A program made the translations under genes and the position numbers. Source: CAZYZQ01 sp964652075 (lineage in GTDB: Bacteria > Bacillota > Clostridia > Oscillospirales > Oscillospiraceae). Taken from it: 12,734 nt of DNA. This document shows positions 1 through 6,292 of this stretch, piece by piece (position 1 is the stretch's first letter; every line of letters starts with the position of its first letter). The DNA is taken from positions 1 to 12,734 of the forward strand of contig CAZYZQ010000068.1 of the NCBI GenBank assembly GCA_964652075.1. Reading direction: 5' to 3'. The notes beneath the pieces were generated by a model. The model was not told the DNA's origin, did no database searches, and saw only the letters and a program-made list of their open reading frames with translations.

Positions 1-16
1 CGCCCGGGAAGAAGAT

Positions 17-469
17 TCAGGAAAGCACGCCGGTGGGGGAACAGGTGAGGGAGACTGTGTGAGTACGATTGACTCCGGCATATCGCACTGTGCCGCTGGC
101 TTTTGCTGTTGCACCGGATGTATTGGCGCTTTTCGTGACAAAAGTTACATCTGGATGGTGCAATGTCACGGAACAGGATGCGCTGGTTGCGGTTGCAGTG
201 GTCCCGTTATAAGAAAATGTGCCGGTTACTGTTACGGTGAAAAGTGGTGTATCGTCCGCATCGTAGCGCGTGGAGGCCTTCTCGCCGACTTTCGTGTTTG
301 ACCGAGAAAAGGAAGAATACTCCGTAATGCGCTCAATGATATAAGAGCCATCTGAAAAAGCAATACGTGTCTCAACAATCAAGCACTCGTCAGAGGGCTG
401 CGCAAGGACAAAGCTGGAAAGCAAAATGCAGACCAATAGCAAAGAACAAATTCGACAAAGCTTTTTCAT
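17..469 (-). CDS. Small secreted protein of unknown function
   Basis: The 150-residue protein opens with a clear Sec signal peptide: Lys-Lys near the start, a hydrophobic core at about residues 8-22, and a likely cut after VLA at about residue 23. The mature part is rich in Thr, Ser, Ala and Gly and alternates short hydrophobic and polar stretches (for example FSYNGTTATATSAS), which suggests a small beta-rich exported domain. The ending LTCSPTGVLS resembles, from memory, a family of uncharacterised exported proteins common in gut Clostridia; no function is known to me. Its ATG lies 3 nt after the stop of the HAAS-type gene, and its ribosome binding site (GGGGAG) lies inside the end of that gene, so it is probably the third gene of the PadR operon. 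It may be an extracellular partner or target of the HAAS membrane protein, but that is inference. Confidence 0.8.
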   Translation of the reverse strand: MKKLCRICSLLLVCILLSSFVLAQPSDECLIVETRIAFSDGSYIIERITEYSSFSRSNTKVGEKASTRYDADDTPLFTVTVTGTFSYNGTTATATSASCSVTLHHPDVTFVTKSANTSGATAKASGTVRYAGVNRTHTVSLTCSPTGVLS

Positions 470-472
470 AAA

Positions 473-871
473 TCAGTACTCCCCATAGTTCGGTAACTCT
501 CGTACATCATAGTCAGCCGAGTTTTCACGAATGACTTCAACTGTGTATCCATGATTATAGTTATAATTGTCCAAATAAGTCACATATGAAAAATAGAGGA
601 CAAATGTTGCAGTAAAAATTACTACAATTAGAATTGCAAATCGCAGCCAACTGGGGCGACGATGCGAGATCCCTTCATGATAAAAAGAGTATGCGATTTC
701 AGAAGGCTCGCCGAATTTGGCAGTCAGATCATAATAGCCTGCGCCCGGGTTTGCCTCACAGTAGGTATGTACGCTTGCGCGCAGCTCAGCGAGACAGCGC
801 CGTTTCTGCCGCCGGGGACAGGTCAGCGTCATTGCCACCTCGTTCAGATACAGCTTCTCCGCGAGCAGCAT
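473..871 (-). CDS. HAAS/DUF1700-type single-pass membrane protein, PadR partner
   Basis: This 132-residue protein begins with a short alpha-helical cytoplasmic domain (about residues 1-66). Its pattern YLNEV..TLTCPRRQKRRCLAEL...VHTY, then FGEPSEIAYSF, is typical of HAAS/DUF1700 proteins encoded beside PadR regulators. One membrane segment follows at about residues 76-98, then a short Tyr/Asn-rich extracytoplasmic tail. The start at 871 is supported by AAGGAGG six bases upstream and by the family pattern starting right there; the internal Met at residue 14 would remove part of it. The gene overlaps the 3' end of padR by 86 nt. In such pairs the HAAS domain is thought to pass a membrane signal to PadR. 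Family membership is by motif recognition, and the direction of signalling is inference. Confidence 0.8.
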   Translation of the reverse strand: MLLAEKLYLNEVAMTLTCPRRQKRRCLAELRASVHTYCEANPGAGYYDLTAKFGEPSEIAYSFYHEGISHRRPSWLRFAILIVVIFTATFVLYFSYVTYLDNYNYNHGYTVEVIRENSADYDVRELPNYGEY

Positions 872-1223
872 AGGGGTCCTCCTTCCCGACTACGACCGGC
901 GCCGAAATAAAGTCGCGCACGCAGCCGAAGAACAGATGGAACTCCTTGACCATGGCGTCCAGCTGCTGCAGGCCCTTCGGCTCGATGTGGTAGTACACGC
1001 GCGTCATGCGCTTTCCGACCTGCACGCGCCGGTCGGTGATGCAGCCGTTTTCCACAAGCCGGTAGAGCGTCGGGTAGAGCGAGCCCTCCGGCACCAGAAT
1101 CAGCCCGTTTGTCTTCCGCTCGATCGCCTGTGTGATCTGATAACCGTACAGATCGCCGCTGGAGAGCAGATGCAGCACCAGCATCTCCACGCAGCCCTTT
1201 TTAAAATTGTTGCGAATGTTCAT
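786..1223 (-). CDS. PadR family transcriptional regulator
   Basis: This is a winged-helix DNA-binding protein of the PadR family (PF03551). Residues 1-95 carry the hallmarks: an N-terminal helix (VEMLVLHLLSSGDLYGYQI), the recognition region EGSLYPTLYRLVENGCI, and the wing ending RVYYHIEPKG. PadR proteins usually act as dimeric repressors that often control their own promoter. Typical members with this core are about 105-110 residues, while this frame runs to 145. The extra C-terminus (after about residue 115) is read out of frame across the start of the HAAS gene and is low-complexity, so it may be a read-through extension. The start ATG is preceded by GAGG about nine bases upstream. A sigma-A-like promoter with a palindrome over its -10 lies upstream. 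Likely targets are this operon and possibly the divergent caspase-like gene. Confidence 0.92.
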   Translation of the reverse strand: MNIRNNFKKGCVEMLVLHLLSSGDLYGYQITQAIERKTNGLILVPEGSLYPTLYRLVENGCITDRRVQVGKRMTRVYYHIEPKGLQQLDAMVKEFHLFFGCVRDFISAPVVVGKEDPYAARGEAVSERGGNDADLSPAAETALSR

Positions 1224-1272
1224 CTCAGACGCCTCGGTTGAAAATGTACGAAATCAAAAACCAAGTTTACGC

Positions 1273-1288
1273 TTGTACTATAGCACAA
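1273..1288. promoter_or_regulatory. Candidate PadR operator palindrome
   Basis: TTGTACTATAGCACAA on the plus strand pairs with its own reverse complement at 14 of 16 positions, in the form TTGTRCTATAGYACAA. It covers the -10 box of the padR promoter completely, so a bound dimer would block transcription. PadR proteins commonly bind such dyads at their own promoters. The assignment to this PadR is inferred from position. Confidence 0.5.
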
Positions 1289-1305
1289 AAACAATGAAAT
1301 GTCAA
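1277..1305 (-). promoter_or_regulatory. Sigma-A-like promoter of the padR operon
   Basis: On the minus strand, TTGACA (1300-1305) is followed after exactly 17 bases by TATAGT (1277-1282). Transcription would start near 1270, giving a leader of about 45 nt before the padR ATG. The -10 lies within a palindrome listed separately. Confidence 0.75.
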
Positions 1306-1328
1306 CACCTAGATCTTCTAAATAATGC

Positions 1329-1357
1329 TTGACATAGATGGCGGATTATGATAATAT
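1329..1357 (+). promoter_or_regulatory. Promoter P1 of the caspase-like gene
   Basis: TTGACA (1329-1334) is followed after 17 bases by TAATAT (1352-1357); GATAAT at 1350-1355 is an alternative -10. The -10 region contains the odd palindrome ATTATGATAAT (1345-1355), a possible operator. Positions 1320-1358 match 3320-3358 (promoter P2) at 31 of 39 bases without gaps, with the differences mostly in the spacer. The leader to the ATG at 1406 is about 40 nt and carries GAGGAG as ribosome binding site. Confidence 0.75.
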
Positions 1358-1405
1358 GCAGACAGGGAGGCCGCCCAAAATAAATTTATACGAGGAGAGT
1401 AAAAA

Positions 1406-2737
1406 ATGAGGAAACGATTTTTAACAGTTATTTTTACAACATTTTTACTTTTGAGCTTGACAATTACTTCTTTTGCTGCATCTGCAACAAGATATGCATA
1501 TGCAGTTGGAACAAATTTTGGGACTTCAGGAACAAATACTGGAGATTTCACTGTGAACGTAAATAATGCGCGTGATTGCTATTCAGGAATGAGAAATGTT
1601 GTCGCAACAGCTATCACAATTCCAACTGCGTCGAATCTAGCCGGGAATAATAATGGAGGGTACCCGAAACTTGCAAGCGATATTGTTTTCTTAAACAGTC
1701 ATGCGTGTGCTCAATTTATGCTGTTTGATTATAAAAATTATTCGGGTACATATAAGACGGGGATATATGATTCTTTGGTTGGGAGGTGTCCCGATGGTTA
1801 TACTATGGTTGACATACAGACGTTGGATTGGAGCAAGTGTGACATTATTACTTTTGCAGGATGTGAAACAGCAAGTGCAGGAATAGATAATATTACATAT
1901 GCTGCTTATATGGAAGGAGCAACATCGGCGGTTGGATTTAATGAAAGTATTCATAGCCGGACAAGCAGCGGTGTAAAGTGGCTGCAAACCTATAACGACT
2001 ATCTTTCTAACGGTTATACAGTAAATGAGTCTGTAGCAGCAGCAACGGCTGCGTCACCAAGTTCTGATTTAGGAAATAGTGTAAAAGTATATGGAGGAAC
2101 AAATACTGCTTCTCTTACAGACGATAAAATAACGGACACATATCGTTCGGCATATTATCATGTAAACAGAGATCAGGAATTTTCTGAGACACTACTCGAA
2201 GAAGTCTCTTTGAAAAGCAACAATTTGAATTCTCCAGTTAAAGCATCTCAACTGGAATCCTTGATTAAAGAATTTGATGCAAGTGCAGATTTGTCGAATT
2301 GTGATATTAGGTTAAATTTATTTGATGATGAAAACGGACTAATAAAGATTACATATAAGCTGGGAGATAATATCGAAACAGATATGGCTTATGTTTTATT
2401 GATTGAAGGAAAACAAGTAACGGGAATTTTTGGAGAGCCTTATGGAAAGGCTTACTCTGAGTTAAAGAATAGATATGAGATTACCATGCAGAACGCTGCT
2501 TCATACTTTAGCGCAGAGAGAGAAACAAGAGACTATGATAATGCATCGTATTCAGTGGTTGAATCAGATGATTTTTCAGAGGAGTGTACGTTGACTGCTA
2601 CAAAGACAGGGTATCGTTTCTCAACAAAAGATTACAAAATGGTCTATTATGAAGAACAGACATACTATTGCCAAACGACAGGTGTGTATTGTGCGGACTA
2701 TTTTGAATGGGATATTGAATATGGCGAGGCAAGATAG
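1406..2737 (+). CDS. Secreted CHAT/caspase-like protein
   Basis: The 443-residue precursor has a signal peptide (residues 1 to about 24, ending TSFA). Residues about 90-230 have the layout of a clan CD (CHAT/caspase-like) peptidase domain. A strand DIVFLNSHA supplies candidate catalytic His99, and DIITFAGCETASAG supplies candidate nucleophile Cys153, close to the CHAT signature ACETG. GATSAVGFNESI, the helix WLQTYNDYLSNGYTVNESVAAA and a final strand follow, as in CHAT domains. The C-terminal half (about 265-443) is acidic and unrecognised; parts (IRLNLFDDENGLIKITYKLG, then YVLLIEGKQVTGIFG) look like a small PepSY-like alpha/beta fold. The gene is much richer in A+T than its neighbours, suggesting horizontal origin. 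It is divergent from padR and overlaps the next gene by 17 nt. A role in extracellular proteolysis is inferred from the dyad; no substrate can be named. Confidence 0.75.
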   Translation: MRKRFLTVIFTTFLLLSLTITSFAASATRYAYAVGTNFGTSGTNTGDFTVNVNNARDCYSGMRNVVATAITIPTASNLAGNNNGGYPKLASDIVFLNSHACAQFMLFDYKNYSGTYKTGIYDSLVGRCPDGYTMVDIQTLDWSKCDIITFAGCETASAGIDNITYAAYMEGATSAVGFNESIHSRTSSGVKWLQTYNDYLSNGYTVNESVAAATAASPSSDLGNSVKVYGGTNTASLTDDKITDTYRSAYYHVNRDQEFSETLLEEVSLKSNNLNSPVKASQLESLIKEFDASADLSNCDIRLNLFDDENGLIKITYKLGDNIETDMAYVLLIEGKQVTGIFGEPYGKAYSELKNRYEITMQNAASYFSAERETRDYDNASYSVVESDDFSEECTLTATKTGYRFSTKDYKMVYYEEQTYYCQTTGVYCADYFEWDIEYGEAR

Positions 2738-3101
2738 GGCGAGGATAAAACGAGTTCTACCGCTTGCGCTTTGCTTGATGCTGATGCTGGCACTTTTAGG
2801 ATGGTTCTTTTTTCCACTTCTTGCAGGAGAAGGAGAAGAGCAACTCTTGCGTGTTGGCGCAGGCGTCTCGCTCTCGCCACGCGCAGCCGGGGTAGTAATA
2901 TGGATTCTGTCACGGCAGAACTGGAAGGGCGATGAAGATCTCGCACTGGAGGGCGTGGAGTTGCAAATCAACGGTACGTTATATTGCGTTGATACTATAT
3001 CTGGTAACATCCGTCGGATAGAGGGCGGACAGGCAGAAATCGCTCGGCCAGGACTACGCGATACGTTTTGGCTTTTACACTTTTTGAGGAAATATCGATG
3101 A
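2721..3101 (+). CDS. Small single-pass membrane protein, unknown function
   Basis: I start this 126-residue protein at the ATG at 2721. An ATG 72 bases upstream in the same frame lies deep inside the caspase-like gene and has no visible ribosome binding site. A basic N-terminus (RQDRARIKR) leads into one hydrophobic segment at about residues 12-34. The remaining 90 or so residues are soluble, with a basic end (FLRKYR), and match no family I know. The Cys-rich or lipobox signals of a lipoprotein are absent. The start overlaps the end of the caspase-like gene by 17 nt, so translation is probably coupled and the two proteins may work together. Base composition rises sharply in G+C from this gene onward, so the pair may have different histories. 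Only a weak GGG precedes the start, consistent with coupling. Confidence 0.6.
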   Translation: MARQDRARIKRVLPLALCLMLMLALLGWFFFPLLAGEGEEQLLRVGAGVSLSPRAAGVVIWILSRQNWKGDEDLALEGVELQINGTLYCVDTISGNIRRIEGGQAEIARPGLRDTFWLLHFLRKYR

Positions 3102-3139
3102 GCGGCAATGCGAGAAACTTTTGCACAACGTGAGCGGTT

Positions 3140-3310
3140 ATGTTCATCAGAAACGTGAAAATTTACAACTTAATAGAATATCGACTGCTTATCAAATTTC
3201 TTGACGAGTCAAGCTTTCTGATGGGAACTAGACGGAAGTTCTCAGTAGAAATTGAACTGACACATGCTCCGGGCGCATCGTGCCCGGGGCACTTCTCGAA
3301 TGAAAAATAA
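3140..3310 (+). CDS. Possible 56-residue ORF or remnant
   Basis: An ATG at 3140 opens 56 codons ending in TAA. The upstream sequence GAGCGG is only a weak ribosome binding site, and no good promoter is visible. It is worth listing because RKFS (codons from 3233) and GHFS (codons from 3287) occur in frame. They echo the GKFSR, GQFSR and GHFSR motifs of the downstream membrane protein. It could be a decayed partial copy of that gene, or chance. No domain or membrane segment is seen. Confidence 0.15.
   Translation: MFIRNVKIYNLIEYRLLIKFLDESSFLMGTRRKFSVEIELTHAPGASCPGHFSNEK
3266..3290. terminator. GC-rich hairpin, possible weak terminator
   Basis: GCTCCGGGC (3266-3274) pairs with GCCCGGGGC (3282-3290) as a 9-bp stem with one G-T pair and a 7-base loop. 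No run of T follows on either strand, so intrinsic termination is uncertain. It could insulate the upstream two-gene unit from promoter P2. Confidence 0.3.
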
Positions 3311-3328
3311 AAGTTTCTCAAATAAAGC

Positions 3329-3357
3329 TTGACGTAGACTCTTGATTATGGTAATAT
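3329..3357 (+). promoter_or_regulatory. Promoter P2, near-copy of P1
   Basis: TTGACG (3329-3334), 17 bases, then TAATAT (3352-3357). Shared blocks with P1 are GCTTGACRTAGA and GATTATGRTAATATG at identical spacing. It drives the two-TM membrane protein at 3414. A common regulator for both genes is likely but unproven. Confidence 0.7.
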
Positions 3358-3413
3358 GTCGTATATAAAAACCATACGCAAAATAGGAGGATGCATTGCA
3401 AGGGGGGAAATGT

Positions 3414-3884
3414 ATGGAGTACTTCACGAGTTCCAGCATCAGATCGCGTGAGTTTACGCGCAACTTCGCGGCGCAGCTGGATTCCATGCCCGTCGGCGAG
3501 GGGTGCTACGGGAAGTTCTCGCGCGCGACGGGGCTGTTCTATATCGGCTACGGCCAGGTCGGGCAGTTCTCGCGGGTACGCAGCGCAACCTATTTTCTCG
3601 GGCACTTCTCGCGGCGCAAAGGCAGCGTAAGCGGACTGCTGACGCACTGTGTGCCGGGGTTGGCAATGGGACTTGCCTGGCTGTTTGCAAGCCTTGTGAT
3701 GGCAATCCTTTTGGCGGCAAATCTTCCGGATGGCGGCATGGGCTTTTGCATTCTGTTCTGGCCCCTGTTTTATCTCCTTCCGCTGCCGGTGCTGGCATTG
3801 CGCGCCTATTTCGACCACCATCGTCCCGACTACGAAGCCACGATTTTACAGGCCGTCGACGACCTCGTCAAGCCTGCCGACTGA
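3414..3884 (+). CDS. Two-TM membrane protein with G-x-F-S-R repeats
   Basis: I chose the ATG at 3414 because GGGGGG lies six bases before it. A TTG at 3396 and an out-of-frame ATG at 3391, which directly abuts AGGAGG with no spacer, are worse. The 156-residue product has a polar N-terminal region (1-75) with three evenly placed motifs: GKFSR (33-37), GQFSR (50-54) and GHFSR (63-67). Two hydrophobic segments follow at about 81-102 and 109-130, joined by a short loop, so both ends should be on the same side, probably the cytoplasm. The C-terminus is short and acidic (YEATILQAVDDLVKPAD). I do not recognise the family. The gene is monocistronic as far as can be seen: P2 lies upstream, and the next gene has its own promoter. 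Sharing a promoter type with the caspase-like gene suggests co-expression. Confidence 0.7.
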   Translation: MEYFTSSSIRSREFTRNFAAQLDSMPVGEGCYGKFSRATGLFYIGYGQVGQFSRVRSATYFLGHFSRRKGSVSGLLTHCVPGLAMGLAWLFASLVMAILLAANLPDGGMGFCILFWPLFYLLPLPVLALRAYFDHHRPDYEATILQAVDDLVKPAD

Positions 3885-3899
3885 CCGCGGCGCGCAGCC

Positions 3900-3928
3900 T
3901 TGACGCAGGAAATCGCCCGTGATACAAT
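3900..3928 (+). promoter_or_regulatory. Promoter of the DUF2007 gene
   Basis: TTGACG (3900-3905) and TACAAT (3923-3928) are separated by 17 bases. The start of transcription would be near 3935, about 34 nt before the ATG at 3969. AAAGGGG at about 3955-3961 serves as ribosome binding site. Confidence 0.7.
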
Positions 3929-3968
3929 GAACAAAAGGAACCTGTGCGTTTAGAAAGGGGCGGTTTCC

Positions 3969-4196
3969 ATGCAGGAGGATTATGAATTTCTGACCGAAAA
4001 AGAGCAGATGTGGGCGGAAATGCTGACGGAGGTCTTACAGGATCATCAGATCCCGTATGCCACCGTGCCGGTGTACGGCGCGGGGCTGGTGCTGAAGGCG
4101 GGTGCGCAGGAACGCCTGAGAATCTTTGTCCCCGGCGAGGAGAAGGCCAGAGCGGAGGCGCTGCTGGAAGAGCTTTTCCCGGAAGGCGTCGAATAA
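3969..4196 (+). CDS. DUF2007-type small protein
   Basis: This 75-residue protein matches the pattern of DUF2007 (putative prokaryotic signal transducing protein). A helix (LTEKEQMWAEMLTEVLQDHQI) is followed by a strand-turn-strand PYATVPVYGAGLVLKAG, a second strand RLRIFVPGEE, and a helix KARAEALLEELF. The fold is a small ferredoxin-like alpha/beta domain about 65-75 residues long, so it is full length. Members are thought to be regulatory or degradation-linked adaptors, but their role is not established. It has its own promoter and terminator, so it seems to be a stand-alone housekeeping-type gene unrelated to its neighbours. It is cytoplasmic, with no signal peptide or membrane segment. Confidence 0.85.
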   Translation: MQEDYEFLTEKEQMWAEMLTEVLQDHQIPYATVPVYGAGLVLKAGAQERLRIFVPGEEKARAEALLEELFPEGVE

Positions 4197-4210
4197 GAGA
4201 AGCTGTGTTG

Positions 4211-4247
4211 GGCGGTTATCCACGGTGGGTAACCGCCTGATTTGTTT
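4211..4247 (+). terminator. Intrinsic terminator after the DUF2007 gene
   Basis: GGCGGTTA (4211-4218) pairs perfectly with TAACCGCC (4230-4237) around an 11-base loop. GATTTGTTTT follows, a moderately T-rich tail. It begins 14 nt after the stop codon. Confidence 0.8.
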
Positions 4248-4261
4248 TCACTGAAATGTCC

Positions 4262-4290
4262 TTGTATATTCGGTCGGGATGTGCTATGCT
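4262..4290 (+). promoter_or_regulatory. Promoter of the protease-nitroreductase operon
   Basis: TTGTAT (4262-4267), 17 bases, then TATGCT (4285-4290), with TG one base before the -10 (TGCTATGCT, extended -10). It lies about 15 bases after the preceding terminator tail and 36 bases before the ATG at 4327. Confidence 0.6.
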
Positions 4291-4326
4291 GAGTATCACA
4301 AAGGAAGCATTTGGGAGGGGACCTGT

Positions 4327-6269
4327 ATGAAGCAGATGAAACGGATTCTGGCGCTGCTTTTGTGCTGCGTGCTGGTGCTCGGGATGGTTCCGGCGGCGGG
4401 CGCGGCTTCGGCGCNNNNNNNNNNNNNNNNNNNNNNNNNNNNNNNNNNNNNNNNNNNNNNNNNNNNNNNNNNNNNNNNNNNNNNNNNNNNNNNNNNNNNN
4501 NNNNNNNNNNNNNNTTGTGCTGCGTGCTGGTGCTCGGGATGGTTCCGGCGGCGGGCGCGGCTTCGGCGCGCGATCTGCGCGTCGAGACGCAGGCGGCGCA
4601 GTGCCTGTACGATCTGGGCCTGCTGCGCGGCACGGACAAGGGCTTCGAGCTGGGCCGCGCGCCGACGCGCGCCGAGGCGCTGACGATGCTCATCCGCGTG
4701 CTGGGCAAGGAGGACGAGGCGCTGGCCGGGCAGTGGGAGCACCCGTTTACGGATGTGGCCGCATGGGCGCAGCCGTATGTCGGCTATGCCTATGAGAACG
4801 GCCTGACGAAGGGTACCTCCGCGACGACCTTCGGCGCGAGCGGGCAGGCAAGCGCGCAGATGTTTACAACGTTTCTGCTGCGCGCGCTGGGCTACTCGGA
4901 CGCGAAGGGGCAGGATTTCACCTATGAAAACCCCTTCACGCTGGCCGAGCATCTCGGCCTGCTTACGCCGCGTGTCGATTTGCAGAACTTCCTGCGCGCG
5001 GATGTGGCGATGGAGTGCTACCTCGCGCTGGCAATCGACCGGAAGGGGACGGGCCGGACGCTGGCCGCGAGCCTGATCTCGGCGGGCGTCTTTACGCAGG
5101 CGCGCTACGACGCCGCCTACGGCAAGGTTTCGCTGGAGCCGCGGGAGATGAGCGCGGAGGAGGTCTTCGCCAGCTGTGCGCCCGCCGTGTTCTATCTGGA
5201 GGTCTATGACCGCAACGGCATCCCCTTCGCCAGCGGCAGCGGCTTCTTCCTTGACAGCAGCGGCACGGCGGTGACGAATTACCATGTGATCGAGGGCGCG
5301 TCATCGGCCAAGGCCACGCTCTCCGAGAGCGGCGCGGTCTGTGAGATCGAGGGCGTCTACGACTATGATATTGCGGCGGACTGGGCGGTTATCAAGGTCA
5401 AGGGCAGCGGCTTCCCGTATCTCGGGCGCGGCGAGGCGGAGACGATCGTCGGCGGCGCGACGGTCTACGCGATCGGCAGTCCTCTCGGATTGCAGAACAC
5501 CATTTCACAGGGCCTGATCTCCAACCCGAGCCGGGTGGCGGAGGGCGTCACGTACATCCAGACGAGCGCGGCCATCTCCCACGGCAGCAGCGGCGGCGCG
5601 CTCATCAATAAATACGGCGAGGTCATCGGCATCACGTCCGCGACCTACACCGAGGGGCAGAACCTGAACCTTGCCCTGCCGGTCACGGTGCTGGACGGCT
5701 ATCGCACGGACACGCTCACGCCGCTCTCGGCGCTTCTGCCGGAGGAGGAGGAGCCGGTCTTCCCCGCGCCCAGCGGCGCCGGGCAGGCCGCGGCCTACGA
5801 CTGGCTCAAGCAGTTCGCAATTGCCAACGCCAACACGACCGTGTTCGGCGAAGAGTATCCGACCTATGGTCTGGAGAGTATGTTGGAGATTGATCTGTAC
5901 CTGCTCTATGACCCGGAGCAGGAGATCGTGCAGCTGATCAGCTGGTTCGAATCCGACGATCCGCAGATGGGGCAGGGAAACTTTTACACCTTCCTCGACC
6001 TCGAACGCACGGGGACGCGCGTCTTTGTGAGCTACGGCTGCGACATGGGAGAGGAGAGCGCCCGCGGCTCGGCATGGATGGACGCGCAGGACTTCGACGG
6101 CGAGACGGCGCTGACGTTCGGCCAATACGAGGGCAGCACGTACATGCGGGAGCTGCACGGCGAGATGGCGAGCTCGATGGTGCTCCTGTCATTGACCTTC
6201 GGCGAGTCGCTGTTCCTGTTCGGGGATGCGCCGTACAGCATGACGGATTTCGGGTTCCTGTTCTATTAA
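4327..6269 (+). CDS. Exported SLH-domain trypsin/HtrA-like serine protease
   Basis: The start at 4327 has GGAGGGG six bases upstream. The coordinates include a 100-N gap plus a 55-bp duplicated flank; with those 155 nt removed the gene is one frame of 595 residues, and I number accordingly. A Sec signal peptide (1 to about 29) is followed by two SLH-like repeats (about 37-80 and 86-137; FTDVAAWAQPYVGYAYENGL is typical). SLH domains hold proteins to the cell wall. Residues about 228-410 are a trypsin-fold protease of the HtrA type, with His268 (NYHVIEG), Asp300 (ADWAVIKV) and Ser370 (HGSSGG). The spacing resembles DegP, and the triad is complete. There is no PDZ domain. Instead residues about 412-595 form an acidic, unrecognised C-terminal region. 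It probably degrades proteins at the cell surface. The nitroreductase gene starts 23 nt downstream. Confidence 0.88.
4360..4414 (+). repeat. 55-bp direct copy, left of gap
   Basis: Identical base for base to 4515-4569. It encodes the end of the signal peptide (CCVLVLGMVPAAGAASA). It is a likely assembly duplicate, since both copies end at the same codon context. Removing one copy and the N run (155 nt) brings the upstream and downstream frames together. Confidence 0.95.
4415..4514. other. Assembly gap of 100 N inside the protease gene
   Basis: Exactly 100 N, a default scaffold gap length, interrupts the signal-peptide region. The two flanks share 55 identical bases, which points to two contig ends that overlap. 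The true gap length is probably zero or negative. Confidence 0.95.
4515..4569 (+). repeat. 55-bp direct copy, right of gap
   Basis: Second copy of 4360-4414, starting immediately after the last N. It runs on into the first SLH-like repeat of the protease without a frame break. Confidence 0.95.
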
Positions 6270-6292
6270 AACACACAGATTGGAGATAAATC

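Larger units (their letters stand above)
3102..3413. other. Intergenic stretch with promoter P2, hairpin and a weak ORF
   Basis: About 310 bases without a convincing gene. They contain the perfect dyad CTTGAC-GA-GTCAAG (3200-3213), a 9-bp GC-rich hairpin (3266-3290), a 56-codon weak ORF (3140-3310), and promoter P2 (3329-3357). No riboswitch or RNA gene was recognised. Confidence 0.6.

Noticed and set aside
3200..3213. CTTGAC-GA-GTCAAG as a promoter or attachment site
   Set aside because: No -10 lies 16-18 bases after the TTGACG, and no second copy or integrase is present; it is noted only as a dyad.
3391..3630. An ORF starting at the ATG at 3391 just after AGGAGG
   Set aside because: The AGGAGG abuts the ATG with no spacer and the product is Arg/Ser-rich without features. 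The frame starting at 3414 gives a credible two-TM protein with a well-placed GGGGGG.
4360..4569. A true tandem repeat or short mobile insertion in the protease signal peptide
   Set aside because: The copies are exactly 55 bp, lie flush against exactly 100 N, and collapse to a single frame, all of which fit an assembly join better than biology.
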